A DNA stretch of 64,000 bases. It comes from JAAEKA01 sp049299095. GTDB lineage: Bacteria > Chloroflexota > Anaerolineae > JAAEKA01. Position 1 is the first letter of the stretch; each line of letters begins with the position of its first letter. The notes beneath the pieces are model-generated. The model was not told where the DNA came from. It saw only the letters and a program-made list of their open reading frames with translations, and did not search any database. A program made the position numbers and the translations under genes. This document shows positions 33,022-43,530 of the stretch, in pieces. The stretch spans positions 1-64,000 of the forward strand of contig JBAQWV010000161.1 in assembly GCA_049299095.1 (NCBI GenBank), in the 5' to 3' direction.

Positions 33022-33699
33022 ATGAGCAAAAAACACAAATCTTCTCGCCCTAAACCGCCCAAGCTAAGTGCCAGCCAGCTCCGTTCGCCCGACACCATCC
33101 CCGCGGACGAATTGGCTGTACAGCGCGCCGAGGCTGAAGCCGAAGCGGTACGTCGCTCTCGTCAGCGCGGGCTAGACTTGTTGAGCCAAGGCGCGCGGTT
33201 GCTGATGCAGGGGCATGTTGGTGAGGCTGCCGACAAACTGGAGCAGGCAGCGGTGTTGTTGCCAGACGATCCTGATGTCGCGATCAACCTGGGCGGCGCC
33301 TATGTGTTGTTGCGCCGTCACAACCAGGCGGTCAACGTTCTGGAACGAGCCAGCCGGCTCGCACCCCAGAGTGCAATGGTTTGGACCAACCTGGCTGCGG
33401 CGTATCTGGGTACGCTGGCGATTTCTGGCCCGCAACAACAAGCCAAAGCCATCAATGCTTATGAACATGCGCTGGAATTCAACCCAGCCGCTCCCAATGT
33501 GCATTACAACTTGGGGCTGATCTTCCAGGATCGCCACGATTGGTCGCAAGCTCGCCATTATTTCAACGAAGCATTAAGGGTAAATCCTGCCGACAGCGAT
33601 GCCCGCACCTGGCTAGCGCGCATCGACCGTCTGGAACAAGAGGAAGCCGCGTTGTCTATCCAGAAGCCCGACGATCTGCCTGACGCGGCTGTTTTGTAA
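33022..33699 (+). CDS. TPR-repeat protein
   Basis: A 225-residue soluble protein. A basic, Pro/Lys-rich head (residues 1-30) and a charged helix are followed by four TPR-like units (about 50-205), e.g. ALRVNPADSDARTWLARI and HNQAVNVLERASRLAPQSAMVWTNLAAAYLG. It probably acts as an adaptor. It is tightly packed between the permease and a FecR-like protein (3 and 7 nt gaps). Confidence 0.88.
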   Translation: MSKKHKSSRPKPPKLSASQLRSPDTIPADELAVQRAEAEAEAVRRSRQRGLDLLSQGARLLMQGHVGEAADKLEQAAVLLPDDPDVAINLGGAYVLLRRHNQAVNVLERASRLAPQSAMVWTNLAAAYLGTLAISGPQQQAKAINAYEHALEFNPAAPNVHYNLGLIFQDRHDWSQARHYFNEALRVNPADSDARTWLARIDRLEQEEAALSIQKPDDLPDAAVL

Positions 33700-33706
33700 C
33701 CTGCTT

Positions 33707-34939
33707 ATGCGCAACAATCCAGCCCGTCTTGCCTGGATCATTTTACTCAGCAGTTTTATTACCTTTTGCGTGCTGGCGGTTTCTATTCCGCTCGGTATTC
33801 GTTGGCTGGTGTTGCACAGCCGCACCACCCAGCCCGGCACAGTCTTGGTGACCAGCGGCACCGTGACGATCCTGCCCAATCTGGACAGCGATCCGATTGC
33901 GGTGGCAAGTCAGCGCGTGGTCGAACCGGGCACTCAAATTCGCACCGATCAACGCTCGCAAGCCGCTCTGGTTTTTGCGCATGGCCGTTCAGACAGCGGG
34001 GCGGGTGAAGAATTCGCCACAATTCAGGTATATCCAGCAGCCAGCGTTCTGATTGCCCACGCCAGCCGCCCACTCTTTGCATCCAGTCCCGATCCGGCAC
34101 GCTTCAACATCGGCGTCACCAGCGGCCGCGTGCGTATCTATGTGACCCCAGCCGAGCCGGATGGCCAGGAGTTTACAGTGACCACACCGCATGGCGTGGC
34201 ACAACTCGCGCCCGGCAGCTATTCCATTCAGGTGCAGAACGACCAAACCCAGGTCGTTACCCGTTCGGGCAAAGCCGTCGTCAACGCCAACGGCGCACAG
34301 ATCACTGTCGTTGCCGGCACCACCACCATCATCCAACCGGGCCAGCCTCCCGCCACCATAACCGCCATTGCCGATAACCTGCTTGCCAACGGCAACTTCC
34401 AGTCACCGCTGGCTCCGCCGAGCTGGCTGGTCGGGGTTAATCCACCTGACGACCCGACCGCAGGCAGCGCAGAGATTATCGAGATTGGCGGGCGCTCCGC
34501 CGCACTGCTCCGCCGCGTGAACCAGCCCCCCACGCACAGCGAAATTGCCCTGACGCAAGTGCTGGATCGCAGTGTCCACGACTATGAGGCACTGAATCTA
34601 CAAATGGACGTGTTGTTGCGCTGGCAAAGCCTCCCCGGTGCGGGCGAGCGTAGCTCTGAATTCCCCCTGATGTTCCGGCTCGACTACGAGGACATCTACG
34701 GCAATCATCAATTCTGGACGCACGGCTTCTATTACCAAGACCCCTTGCCGCAGTGGGTAATCACCGGTGGCGAAAAAATCCCGCAAAACATCTGGTTCTC
34801 TTATGAAAGCGGCAACCTGCTGGAACGCTTGAGCAGCGAAGGACTGCCGCCACCCGCCACGCTAAACTATTTGCGCATCTATGCTTCCGGGCACAATTTT
34901 GAAAGCCTGGTGGCCGAAGTGCGCCTGATTGGCCGCTAA
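33707..34939 (+). CDS. Membrane-anchored FecR-like sensor or surface protein
   Basis: 410 residues. One N-terminal membrane helix (AWIILLSSFITFCVLAVSIPL, about 8-28) carries an extracytoplasmic part. The first half resembles a FecR domain (GTRIRTDQRSQAAL-like region at about 72-90, then FTVTTPHGVAQLAPGSYSIQV at about 156-176). The second half (about 225-410) looks like a carbohydrate-binding-type beta sandwich (LANGNFQSPLAPPSWLVG, ending YLRIYASGHNFESLVAEVRLIG). It is not preceded by an ECF sigma factor, so classic FecR signalling is doubtful. Confidence 0.65.
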   Translation: MRNNPARLAWIILLSSFITFCVLAVSIPLGIRWLVLHSRTTQPGTVLVTSGTVTILPNLDSDPIAVASQRVVEPGTQIRTDQRSQAALVFAHGRSDSGAGEEFATIQVYPAASVLIAHASRPLFASSPDPARFNIGVTSGRVRIYVTPAEPDGQEFTVTTPHGVAQLAPGSYSIQVQNDQTQVVTRSGKAVVNANGAQITVVAGTTTIIQPGQPPATITAIADNLLANGNFQSPLAPPSWLVGVNPPDDPTAGSAEIIEIGGRSAALLRRVNQPPTHSEIALTQVLDRSVHDYEALNLQMDVLLRWQSLPGAGERSSEFPLMFRLDYEDIYGNHQFWTHGFYYQDPLPQWVITGGEKIPQNIWFSYESGNLLERLSSEGLPPPATLNYLRIYASGHNFESLVAEVRLIGR

Positions 34940-34943
34940 ACTC

Positions 34944-36638
<1,695 letters not shown>

Positions 36639-36653
36639 CGATGCGGAAGAATC

Positions 36654-36692
36654 AAAAAAGCAGGATAGCCGACCGGTTGGCTATCCTGCTTT
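36654..36692. terminator. Bidirectional terminator between the glycosyltransferase and flotillin
   Basis: Stem AAAGCAGGATAGCC with GGCTATCCTGCTTT (14 bp, 8-nt loop), flanked by an A tract on one side and TTT on the other. It serves both convergent genes. Confidence 0.9.
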
Positions 36693-36714
36693 GACATTTT
36701 ACCTATTGGTGGGG

Positions 36715-38184
36715 TTAGCTTTCGTCTTTCTTCACTGTGTCGCGGATGCCAGGCAACTGCTGCAAGGCCGCGATCAAGTCTACGCCGGTGAGCGCCTCTA
36801 CGGTGGCGGGAACTTGCGCCACGATGTTGGCAATGTCCGCGGTGACCTTCGACGCGCCCGCGCTGCCTTCGCCGCCGTTGCTTATCACCACGATGCGTTC
36901 AGTTTGGGCGAGCGGCTGGGCGATGGCGGTTGCAACTTGTGGCAGCGCCTCGATCAACTGCTGAATGATCGCCGCCTGAGTGTATTGCTTCCACGCTTCG
37001 GCCTTCTTTTCCATGGCCTGCGCCTCGGAGAAGCCAGTCGCCTGGATCACTGCGGCCTCCGCGATACCGCGTGCCTTGGCGATTTCCGCTTCAGCCATGC
37101 CACGCGCGCGCGTGGCTGCAGCGTCACCTTCACCCAGCGACTGGGTGGCCGCCGACTGACCCTGCGCTTCAGCCAGTCGCTTGAACTTCTCGGCGTCGGC
37201 CAAAGTCTCGATGCGGTAACGCTCGGCTTCCGCCGGCTTGCGCACGGTGGCTTCCAGCTCGCGTTCCTTGCGCAGCGTCTCTTGCTGCTGCACTTCAATC
37301 TGTTTTTGCTTGGCAACCACTTCGATCTGGATTTCCTGCTCCTTTACGGCTTGGCTGGTCTTGGTTTCTTGCAACTTGTAGGCCAAGTCAGCTTCCGCGC
37401 GCTTCTGGTTCACTTCCTGATCGTAGGCGGCCTTCTGCACCGCATAACTCTTTTGTGACTCGGCAATGCGGGTTTCCGCAACATATTTGGCTGTTTCTCC
37501 CTCTTGCCGCGCCTGCGCGCTTTTGATCGTGGCATCGCGGGCGGCTTCCGCCTGACCGATGGCCGCGTCGCGCTTGACTTCGGCGGTACGCTTCTGACCC
37601 AGCGCATCAAGGTAGCCCTGATCGTCCTGGATGTCGCGAATGGTAAAGGAGATGATGCGCAGGCCCATCGCGGCCATGTCGCCCGACGACACCTCCTGCA
37701 CCTGCTGCGCGAAGGCATCGCGGTCGCGGTAGACCTCTTCCACTGTCAACGTGCCGAGGATGGCGCGCAAGTGGCCTTCCAGCGTTTGCAGGGCTACATT
37801 GCGGATTTCATCTTCGGTTTTGGACAGGAAAAGCTGCGCGGCGGTGCGGATGGCCGTCTCTGCCGGGTCAATGGACACCTGTGCCACACCGTCCACGGTG
37901 ATCGGCACGCCCTGCACGGTGTAAACGCGGTGGGTTACCACGTCAATGGTCATCACTTCCATGGACAGCATGTCCACGCGTTCCAGTGCGGGCAGCACAA
38001 AGGTGCCGCCACCGCGTACAATGCGAAACGCCTGACCATCCTTGTGCCGACGACCGCCCGAAATCACCAGCACCTCATTCGGGCCGACCTTGCGGTAGCG
38101 GTTGGCGAAGACGATGCCAAACGCGATCAACACCACCACCAGAGCAATTGGCACGCAAGCTAATAAAACGGTACTTTCAGCCAT
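36715..38184 (-). CDS. Flotillin-like SPFH protein
   Basis: A 489-residue membrane scaffold. An N-terminal hydrophobic stretch (LLACVPIALVVVLIAFGIVFA, about 7-27) is followed by the SPFH domain (VGPNEVLVISGGRR, then RIVRGGGTFVLPALERVDMLSMEVMTIDV, about 33-75). The long flotillin coiled coil (about 215-400) is rich in Ala, Glu and Lys (EAARDATIKSAQARQEGETA). Flotillins organise membrane microdomains. It is cotranscribed with the NfeD-like gene upstream (29-nt gap), the arrangement of Bacillus yuaF-floT. A GGAAGGAAAG-like RBS precedes ATG 38184. Confidence 0.93.
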   Translation of the reverse strand: MAESTVLLACVPIALVVVLIAFGIVFANRYRKVGPNEVLVISGGRRHKDGQAFRIVRGGGTFVLPALERVDMLSMEVMTIDVVTHRVYTVQGVPITVDGVAQVSIDPAETAIRTAAQLFLSKTEDEIRNVALQTLEGHLRAILGTLTVEEVYRDRDAFAQQVQEVSSGDMAAMGLRIISFTIRDIQDDQGYLDALGQKRTAEVKRDAAIGQAEAARDATIKSAQARQEGETAKYVAETRIAESQKSYAVQKAAYDQEVNQKRAEADLAYKLQETKTSQAVKEQEIQIEVVAKQKQIEVQQQETLRKERELEATVRKPAEAERYRIETLADAEKFKRLAEAQGQSAATQSLGEGDAAATRARGMAEAEIAKARGIAEAAVIQATGFSEAQAMEKKAEAWKQYTQAAIIQQLIEALPQVATAIAQPLAQTERIVVISNGGEGSAGASKVTADIANIVAQVPATVEALTGVDLIAALQQLPGIRDTVKKDES

Positions 38185-38213
38185 TATTCTTCCTTTCCTT
38201 CAACTCCTGTGCC

Positions 38214-38789
38214 TCAATCGGCGGACGCACGCTGACGCACAAGCAGCGCGCCCGAACCAATCACTTGTTCGATGACCACGGTGGCCCCGCGGGCAATCAC
38301 TTGACCATCAGACGCGCGCGCGGGACGGCTCATGCGCTCACCGTGTACTTCAAAGTGTACTTCGCCCATGCCTGCCGCGGGAATAGGTGTGGTCACAATG
38401 CCAGTGACGCCGATCATCTCCTGCTCGGTGATGTTGGTGCTGCCGTGCAGAGCAATCAGCAAACGCCCGTACACCGCGGCCACCAGCAGGCTAATCAGCG
38501 CCGCAGCCAAACCAGCTATGATCAAGCTCAAACGGTCATCCAGCCGCATACCGACAGTGGTAATCAGCCCCAGGCCGCCGAACACCGCCAGGAACGCGCC
38601 AATGGTAATCGGGCTGAAAATAGCCAAATCGTTGACGCCGTCGGCATCCAGATCAATATGCAGATCAGTATCGCCGCTAAAATCGCTGATAAAGAGCGAT
38701 GCCAGCGCCAATAATAACCCCGCTACCAGCGAAGAGAAATAGATGCAATTGACTGTGCTGCCATTGGCTAGATCGAGAAGGCCCGACAA
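38214..38789 (-). CDS. NfeD-like membrane protein partner of flotillin
   Basis: A 191-residue protein of the short NfeD/YuaF type. Three to four membrane helices come first (YFSSLVAGLLLALASLFI; FSPITIGAFLAVFGGLGLITTVGM; LIIAGLAAALISLLVAAV), then a C-terminal OB-fold domain (about 125-185; MIGVTGIVTTPIPAAGMGEV). It lacks the ClpP-like protease of long NfeD. Start: TTG 38789 has AGGAGG 8 nt upstream; the GTG at 38807 would place that RBS inside the coding part, so TTG is preferred. Confidence 0.8.
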   Translation of the reverse strand: MSGLLDLANGSTVNCIYFSSLVAGLLLALASLFISDFSGDTDLHIDLDADGVNDLAIFSPITIGAFLAVFGGLGLITTVGMRLDDRLSLIIAGLAAALISLLVAAVYGRLLIALHGSTNITEQEMIGVTGIVTTPIPAAGMGEVHFEVHGERMSRPARASDGQVIARGATVVIEQVIGSGALLVRQRASAD

Positions 38790-38867
38790 GGTTACTTCCT
38801 CCTGCACCGACGGCGACGGACCGGGGGTCTTTAAGAGGCAGCGGCGATGTTTGCCACTGTCACATCC

Positions 38868-38896
38868 ATTATACCGGTGAATCGTCTGCTGGTCAA
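38868..38896 (-). promoter_or_regulatory. Promoter of the NfeD-flotillin operon
   Basis: Minus strand: TTGACC (38896-38891), 17 nt, TATAAT (38873-38868). Confidence 0.8.
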
Positions 38897-39018
38897 TCGT
38901 TGACGGGACTTCTCAAGGGCCAGACAATTTGTCACTGGCGCTGCGCTGTGAGCCGGTCGAACTTAGCATACCCCTCATTGCGGACGTTAAGAAGGTCATG
39001 GCGCCAGAAGATAATAAT

Positions 39019-39047
39019 TTGACACACCTTGGGGCGCATGTTATAAT
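39019..39047 (+). promoter_or_regulatory. Consensus promoter of rho
   Basis: Perfect TTGACA (39019-39024), 17 nt, perfect TATAAT (39042-39047). It would start a leader of about 350 nt. Confidence 0.85.
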
Positions 39048-39054
39048 TTCTTCA

Positions 39055-39407
39055 AGGTAAGCGTTTGGTTGCTGGCAGTTTTAGTTGCCATGCGATTGCA
39101 GTAGTCCCCGTACCGTTCTTTTTTGTCAAGACAGTCATTCCTTCTGCATTTCCCTCAATTCATTTGAAGCCTTAACCCTTCTTTGTCTCTTGGCGCAGAA
39201 CATCAGACTGTTTGCCCGCGAATATCTGATTCCACCTTCATAAAGTATTTTCTTAATAAACACAATTGAAACAGCGCTGTGGCGCTTGTCTTTTGACTGC
39301 GCGCGGCAGGGGTATACCTGCGCGACGTTGGGGACTGGCTTGCCTGGCAAGTTGCCGCTGGAGATGGCGGCTTGCGACACTGCTTCAAACAGAGTAGGAG
39401 CGAAAAC
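39055..39407 (+). promoter_or_regulatory. Long pyrimidine-rich leader of rho
   Basis: About 350 untranslated bases. From about 39105 to 39265 the RNA is C/U-rich, low in G and poor in stable hairpins, against a GC-rich background. That is what a Rho-utilisation site looks like. Autogenous control of rho through its leader is known in other bacteria; here it is inferred. Confidence 0.5.
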
Positions 39408-40658
39408 GTGAATATTTCCGAACTTGAAATCATGCACCTGGAAGATCTGCAAGCGATTGCCAGGGAGTTACAGATCACCGGCTACAGCCGCATGAAGAAA
39501 GGTGATCTGGTCTTGCGTATTCTGCGCGCCAATGCAGAAGCTCAGGGGTATATTTTTGGGGGCGGCGTCTTGGAAATCGTGCAGGACGGGATCGGCTTCT
39601 TGCGCTCGGATCATTTATTACCGGGCCGCGAAGATGTCTATGTTTCCCAAAGCCAAATTCGGCGCTTCGGGCTACGCACCGGTGACATGGTGATCGGCCA
39701 GGTGCGCCCCCCAAAAGAATCAGAAAAATACTTTGGTTTATTAAAAGTTGAAACAGTCAATGGCCTCGACCCGGAAGAAGCCAAGCTGCGCCCGGCCTTT
39801 GAACGCCTCACCCCGATTTTTCCCAACGAACAGATTCTTCTTTCCACCAGCCCCGGTATTTTGGCCACCCGCTTGTTAGACTTGATCGCACCCATTGGCC
39901 GCGGCCAGCGCGGTTTGATCGTTTCACCGCCCAAAGCCGGTAAAACGACCGTCCTCAAACAAATTGCCAATGGTATGAGCTCTAACTATAATGACATGCA
40001 CATGATGGTGGTTCTGATCGGCGAGCGCCCGGAAGAAGTCACCGACATGGACCGCTCCGTTGAAGCCGAAGTAATCAGTTCGACTTTCGACGATCCGGTA
40101 CAAAGCCACGTGCGCGTGGCCGAAATGGCGCTGGCCCGTGCCAAGCGTCTAGTCGAAGGCGGTCGTGACGTGGTGATCCTGCTCGACTCGATCACGCGCC
40201 TCGCCCGCGCCTATAACCTGGTCGTACCGCCCAGCGGCCGCACGCTCTCCGGCGGTCTTGACCCCGCAGCGCTGTATCCTCCCAAGGGATTTTTCGGCGC
40301 TGCCCGTAACATCGAAGAAGGCGGCAGCCTGACAATCATTGCCACCGCACTGGTGGACACCGGCAGTCGTATGGACGACGTTATTTACGAGGAGTTCAAA
40401 GGAACCGGCAATATGGAGCTGCACCTCAACCGCCGCATGGCTGAGCGTCGCGTCTTCCCGGCCTTTGACATCGAGCGCTCCAGCACACGCCGAGAGGAGT
40501 TATTGATGGACGAGCAGACGCTGCAACGAGTGTGGACCATGCGCCGCATGATTGACGCTCTCGGCGGCGGCATGGAAGCGTTGCAGCCCCTGCTGGAACG
40601 CATCTCGCGCACACGCGACAACGAGGAGTTCCTGTCTACTCTCCATCTGTCAATGTAA
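39408..40658 (+). CDS. rho: Transcription termination factor Rho
   Basis: A 416-residue hexameric RNA-dependent ATPase. The N-terminal helical part is ISELEIMHLEDLQAIARELQITG, the RNA-binding CSD contains GIGFLRS and YVSQSQIRRFGLRTGD, Walker A is SPPKAGKTT (about 173-181), Walker B is VVILLDSITRLARAYN, and the Q/R-loops are LSGGLDPAALYPPKGFFGAARN and GTGNMELHLNR. The start is GTG 39408, 7 nt after AGGAG; the earlier in-frame start at 39372 has no RBS. No large insertion domain as in actinobacterial Rho. Confidence 0.97.
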   Translation: MNISELEIMHLEDLQAIARELQITGYSRMKKGDLVLRILRANAEAQGYIFGGGVLEIVQDGIGFLRSDHLLPGREDVYVSQSQIRRFGLRTGDMVIGQVRPPKESEKYFGLLKVETVNGLDPEEAKLRPAFERLTPIFPNEQILLSTSPGILATRLLDLIAPIGRGQRGLIVSPPKAGKTTVLKQIANGMSSNYNDMHMMVVLIGERPEEVTDMDRSVEAEVISSTFDDPVQSHVRVAEMALARAKRLVEGGRDVVILLDSITRLARAYNLVVPPSGRTLSGGLDPAALYPPKGFFGAARNIEEGGSLTIIATALVDTGSRMDDVIYEEFKGTGNMELHLNRRMAERRVFPAFDIERSSTRREELLMDEQTLQRVWTMRRMIDALGGGMEALQPLLERISRTRDNEEFLSTLHLSM

Positions 40659-40662
40659 GCCT

Positions 40663-41934
40663 ATGCTTAAAAGCGAAGAACCGTCGCCAAACGCCGACCC
40701 AATGCCCCACAAACCTGCGGTGGAAAGCGTTGAAGCGTCACCCACATTCGATGTCCAGCAACCTTTACAACTCAATGAACGCAGTAAACAACAAGCACGT
40801 CTGGCGGTTATAATTTGGCGTAGCCTTCTGCGCGCCTGGATTACCTTTCGCGGCGACAAAATTACCCCCGTGCGCCTCGCTTCGCATCTTGCACTGTTGT
40901 CTATGGCCGTGCTGGTGCTGGTGTTGAGCCGGATTGAGTTGCCCACCTGGGACATCGTGCGTATCGCTGTTCCGGCGCAAGCCCAAACCGCAGAAGAGCC
41001 TGCCGAGCTAGCCTTCCAGCCATTGCCCGTTGGTGGCAGCCCGCTGCAGGAGAGCGGCGTGCTGGTGCGCGCGCCCGTACCGTTCACCGAAATCCCTGAT
41101 CGCCCGCGCTCCACTGTGGTGACTTACACCGTTCAGTTGAATGATACAGTGCTGGGCATTGCTGAAGGCTTCAAGCTCAGCCCCAATACCATCATGTGGG
41201 CAAATCTGGATGATCTCAATAGCCCCTTCGTGATGGAAGTTGGACAGGTGTTGCGCATTCCTCCGATTGATGGTGTCCTGCACACTGTCAAAGAAGGCGA
41301 CACCGTGGCATCTATCGCGAAACTGTATGAGGTTTCCACCGACGAAATCGTTGGCTATGCCGGCAATAACCTGGCCAACGCCGACGCTGGACTGGCCGCT
41401 GACGCGGTGGTCATCGTTCCAAACGGTGTTCGCTCGCTGCCAAAACCGGAACCGCCAGCCAGCACCGCGACCACGTCATCGTCATCGTCCTCGTCGTCGT
41501 CATCGTCCTCTTCATCATCTGTGCCAGCGCCATCCGCGCGCGGAGGCACGGGCACGTCAGCGCCGTGGCGAGCTAATGGCTTCGTCTGGCCGACATGGGG
41601 CACGATCACCCAGCGCTACTACTATCCCGCGCACCCAGCCATTGACATCGGCGCGCCACTGGGCACGGCGGTCGTCGCGGCTGATGAAGGTTCCATCATT
41701 GCGTCCGGCTGGAGCAATCTGGGCTATGGCTATATGATTATGATCAGCCACCCCGACGGCTACGTGACGTTGTATGGTCACATGAGCTGGCTGGCCGTCA
41801 GTGTTGGCGACTACGTAGGCCGCGGCCAACGCATCGGTAACGTCGGTTCCACCGGACGTTCCACCGGCCCACACTTGCATTTTGAAGTGCGCCGCTATGG
41901 CTACTACTACAATCCGTTGGTTTACTTGCCCTAA
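40663..41934 (+). CDS. LysM and M23 peptidase (LytM-type) envelope protein
   Basis: 423 residues. A cytoplasmic head (1-75) and one membrane helix (LASHLALLSMAVLVLVLSRI, about 72-91) are followed by two LysM domains (TYTVQLNDTVLGIAEGFKL and LHTVKEGDTVASIAKLYEV, about 152-250). A poly-serine linker of 15 residues (about 272-286) and a C-terminal M23 peptidase domain follow. Its zinc motifs are HPAIDIGAPLGTAV (HxxxD) and GPHLHFEVRR (HxH). Both are intact, so it is probably an active peptidoglycan endopeptidase. It lies 4 nt after rho, so likely transcribed with it. Confidence 0.92.
   Translation: MLKSEEPSPNADPMPHKPAVESVEASPTFDVQQPLQLNERSKQQARLAVIIWRSLLRAWITFRGDKITPVRLASHLALLSMAVLVLVLSRIELPTWDIVRIAVPAQAQTAEEPAELAFQPLPVGGSPLQESGVLVRAPVPFTEIPDRPRSTVVTYTVQLNDTVLGIAEGFKLSPNTIMWANLDDLNSPFVMEVGQVLRIPPIDGVLHTVKEGDTVASIAKLYEVSTDEIVGYAGNNLANADAGLAADAVVIVPNGVRSLPKPEPPASTATTSSSSSSSSSSSSSSSVPAPSARGGTGTSAPWRANGFVWPTWGTITQRYYYPAHPAIDIGAPLGTAVVAADEGSIIASGWSNLGYGYMIMISHPDGYVTLYGHMSWLAVSVGDYVGRGQRIGNVGSTGRSTGPHLHFEVRRYGYYYNPLVYLP
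41476..41520 (+). repeat. (TCN)15 microsatellite coding poly-serine
   Basis: Fifteen consecutive Ser codons of mixed TCA/TCG/TCC/TCT. It is a length-variable linker between LysM and the M23 domain. Confidence 0.95.
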
Positions 41935-42458
41935 GTCCATTGGTCACAAGTTAAGCTAAACGAAAAGTTGTCAAGCCTGCCATAGACGGTTGTGTATGGA
42001 ATTCGGTAGAAATTACGAGCGAGGCGGAATCCGAGTAAGGTAAGGGTGCCAAACCCAGAACCTGAAAGGAGACCGCCTCGCTTGGCAAGCATACTACTGC
42101 AATAACACTCTGTGCGATTGACGCTGTGGTTGGAGGCGGTGTTAACGCTTCTGCTGGGTCGAAAGCCGCACGAGCGACAAGCGCAGGCGCGGCATTGCGT
42201 AGAGCAGAACAGTAAGTATGCGCAATGTCGTTCATTAGGAAAACCGACGTTTCAGTCACAAGGCAGGCGGCCGCGGACAGTGTCGTATCACGATTTCATC
42301 TTGCGTTTCCCCGGGTGGTGTACGGGTAGATTTTGGCAGCATCCTGCGTCCTAACCAATGACCGGAGCCTGTGTCTAGCCAACGATCCACCACCTCAATT
42401 TGATCCCCCGTGCGCCCGCGCAAATTCGCCAACATCCTGCTCCAAAAACGCAGCAGGC
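41935..42458. other. Gene-poor gap, possibly decayed coding sequence
   Basis: The longest gap in the window (611 nt to the next start). It holds no frame I can support. A 9-bp dyad GCGAGGCGG/CCGCCTCGC (about 42031-42081) stands inside. Short frames (a 78-codon minus one at 42256-42492) show no family I recognise. I see no terminal inverted repeats or transposase motif, so I call it unassigned. Confidence 0.5.
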
Positions 42459-42487
42459 TTGACAACGCGCGGCGCGTGTGATAGCAT
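42459..42487 (+). promoter_or_regulatory. Candidate promoter of the first peptide-transport operon
   Basis: Perfect TTGACA (42459-42464), 17-nt GC-rich spacer with CGCGCGGCGCG, TAGCAT (42482-42487). Confidence 0.55.
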
Positions 42488-42546
42488 CGCACAACTCAAA
42501 CGCGGTCACAGCGCGATTTCGAGAAAACCTGGTTCAGGAGGTTGGC

Positions 42547-43530
42547 ATGGCAACGCTGCTGGAGGTGAAAGACCTGCGCACGCAGTTCTTCACCCAGGAT
42601 GGCGTGGTAAACGCCGTCAATGGCATCTCCTACTCGCTCGACGAAGGCGAGACCCTCGGTATTGTCGGGGAAAGCGGCTGCGGCAAGAGCGTCGGCGTAA
42701 TGTCGCTGATCCGGCTGATCGCCATGCCGCCGGGCCGTGTTGTGGGTGGTGAGGTCTGGTTCGAGGGCCAGGACTTGCTCAAGCTCAGCGACGACGAGAT
42801 TCGGCAAGTGCGCGGCAACCGCATTGCCATGATCTTTCAGGACCCCATGACCTCGCTCAATCCTGTGTTGACGGTGGGTCGCCAAATCTCCGAGGCGCTG
42901 ACACTGCATTTGGGCATGACCCAGGAGCAGGCCCGGCAGCGCAGCATCAATTTGCTCTCGTTGGTGGGGATCCCCGGCGCCGAAGGCCGGCTCGATGATT
43001 ATCCGCACCAGTTTTCCGGCGGTATGCGCCAGCGCGTAATGATCGCGATGGGGCTGTCGTGCAACCCGCAACTACTGATTGCCGACGAACCCACCACCGC
43101 GCTCGATGTCACCATTCAGGCGCAGATCGTTGACCTCGTCAAAAAGCTGCGCAACGACATCGGCATGGCGATTATCTGGATCACCCACGATCTCGGTGTG
43201 GTGGCCGGGTTGGCCGACCGTATGATCGTCATGTATGCCGGGTTCATCGTCGAAGAGGCCGGGGTCAAGGAACTGTACGCCAGCCCGCGTCACCCCTATA
43301 CGCTGGGGCTGCTCGGCTCGCTGCCGCGTCTCGACGAAAACCGCCCTTCGCGTTTACAGTCCATCGAAGGGTTGCCCCCCGATCTGATTGACCTTCCCCC
43401 CGGCTGCCCCTTCTACGCCCGCTGCTCCTATCGGATCGAACGCTGTTTGCAGGAAAACCCGAAGCTGGAAGCGGTCGGCCCTCGCCATAAAGCCGCCTGC
43501 TGGGTGGATGTCCGCGGAGCAAGCGCATGA
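42547..43530 (+). CDS. Oligopeptide ABC transporter ATPase, OppD/DppD type (first set)
   Basis: A 327-residue ATPase that powers peptide import. Walker A is GESGCGKS (41-48), the Q-loop is IFQDPMTSLNP, the signature is FSGGMRQRV, Walker B is LLIADEPTTALD, and the H-loop is ITHDLG. The C-terminal OppD/F extension has DLIDLPPGCPFYARC and further Cys (four in all), a pattern reported to hold an iron-sulfur cluster in some mycobacterial relatives. CAGGAGG lies 6 nt before ATG 42547. Coupled to the next gene by ATGA. Confidence 0.95.
   Translation: MATLLEVKDLRTQFFTQDGVVNAVNGISYSLDEGETLGIVGESGCGKSVGVMSLIRLIAMPPGRVVGGEVWFEGQDLLKLSDDEIRQVRGNRIAMIFQDPMTSLNPVLTVGRQISEALTLHLGMTQEQARQRSINLLSLVGIPGAEGRLDDYPHQFSGGMRQRVMIAMGLSCNPQLLIADEPTTALDVTIQAQIVDLVKKLRNDIGMAIIWITHDLGVVAGLADRMIVMYAGFIVEEAGVKELYASPRHPYTLGLLGSLPRLDENRPSRLQSIEGLPPDLIDLPPGCPFYARCSYRIERCLQENPKLEAVGPRHKAACWVDVRGASA

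Noticed and set aside
42256..42492. 78-codon minus-strand frame suggesting a transposase remnant
   Set aside because: No DDE motif, no inverted terminal repeats and no target duplication could be seen.
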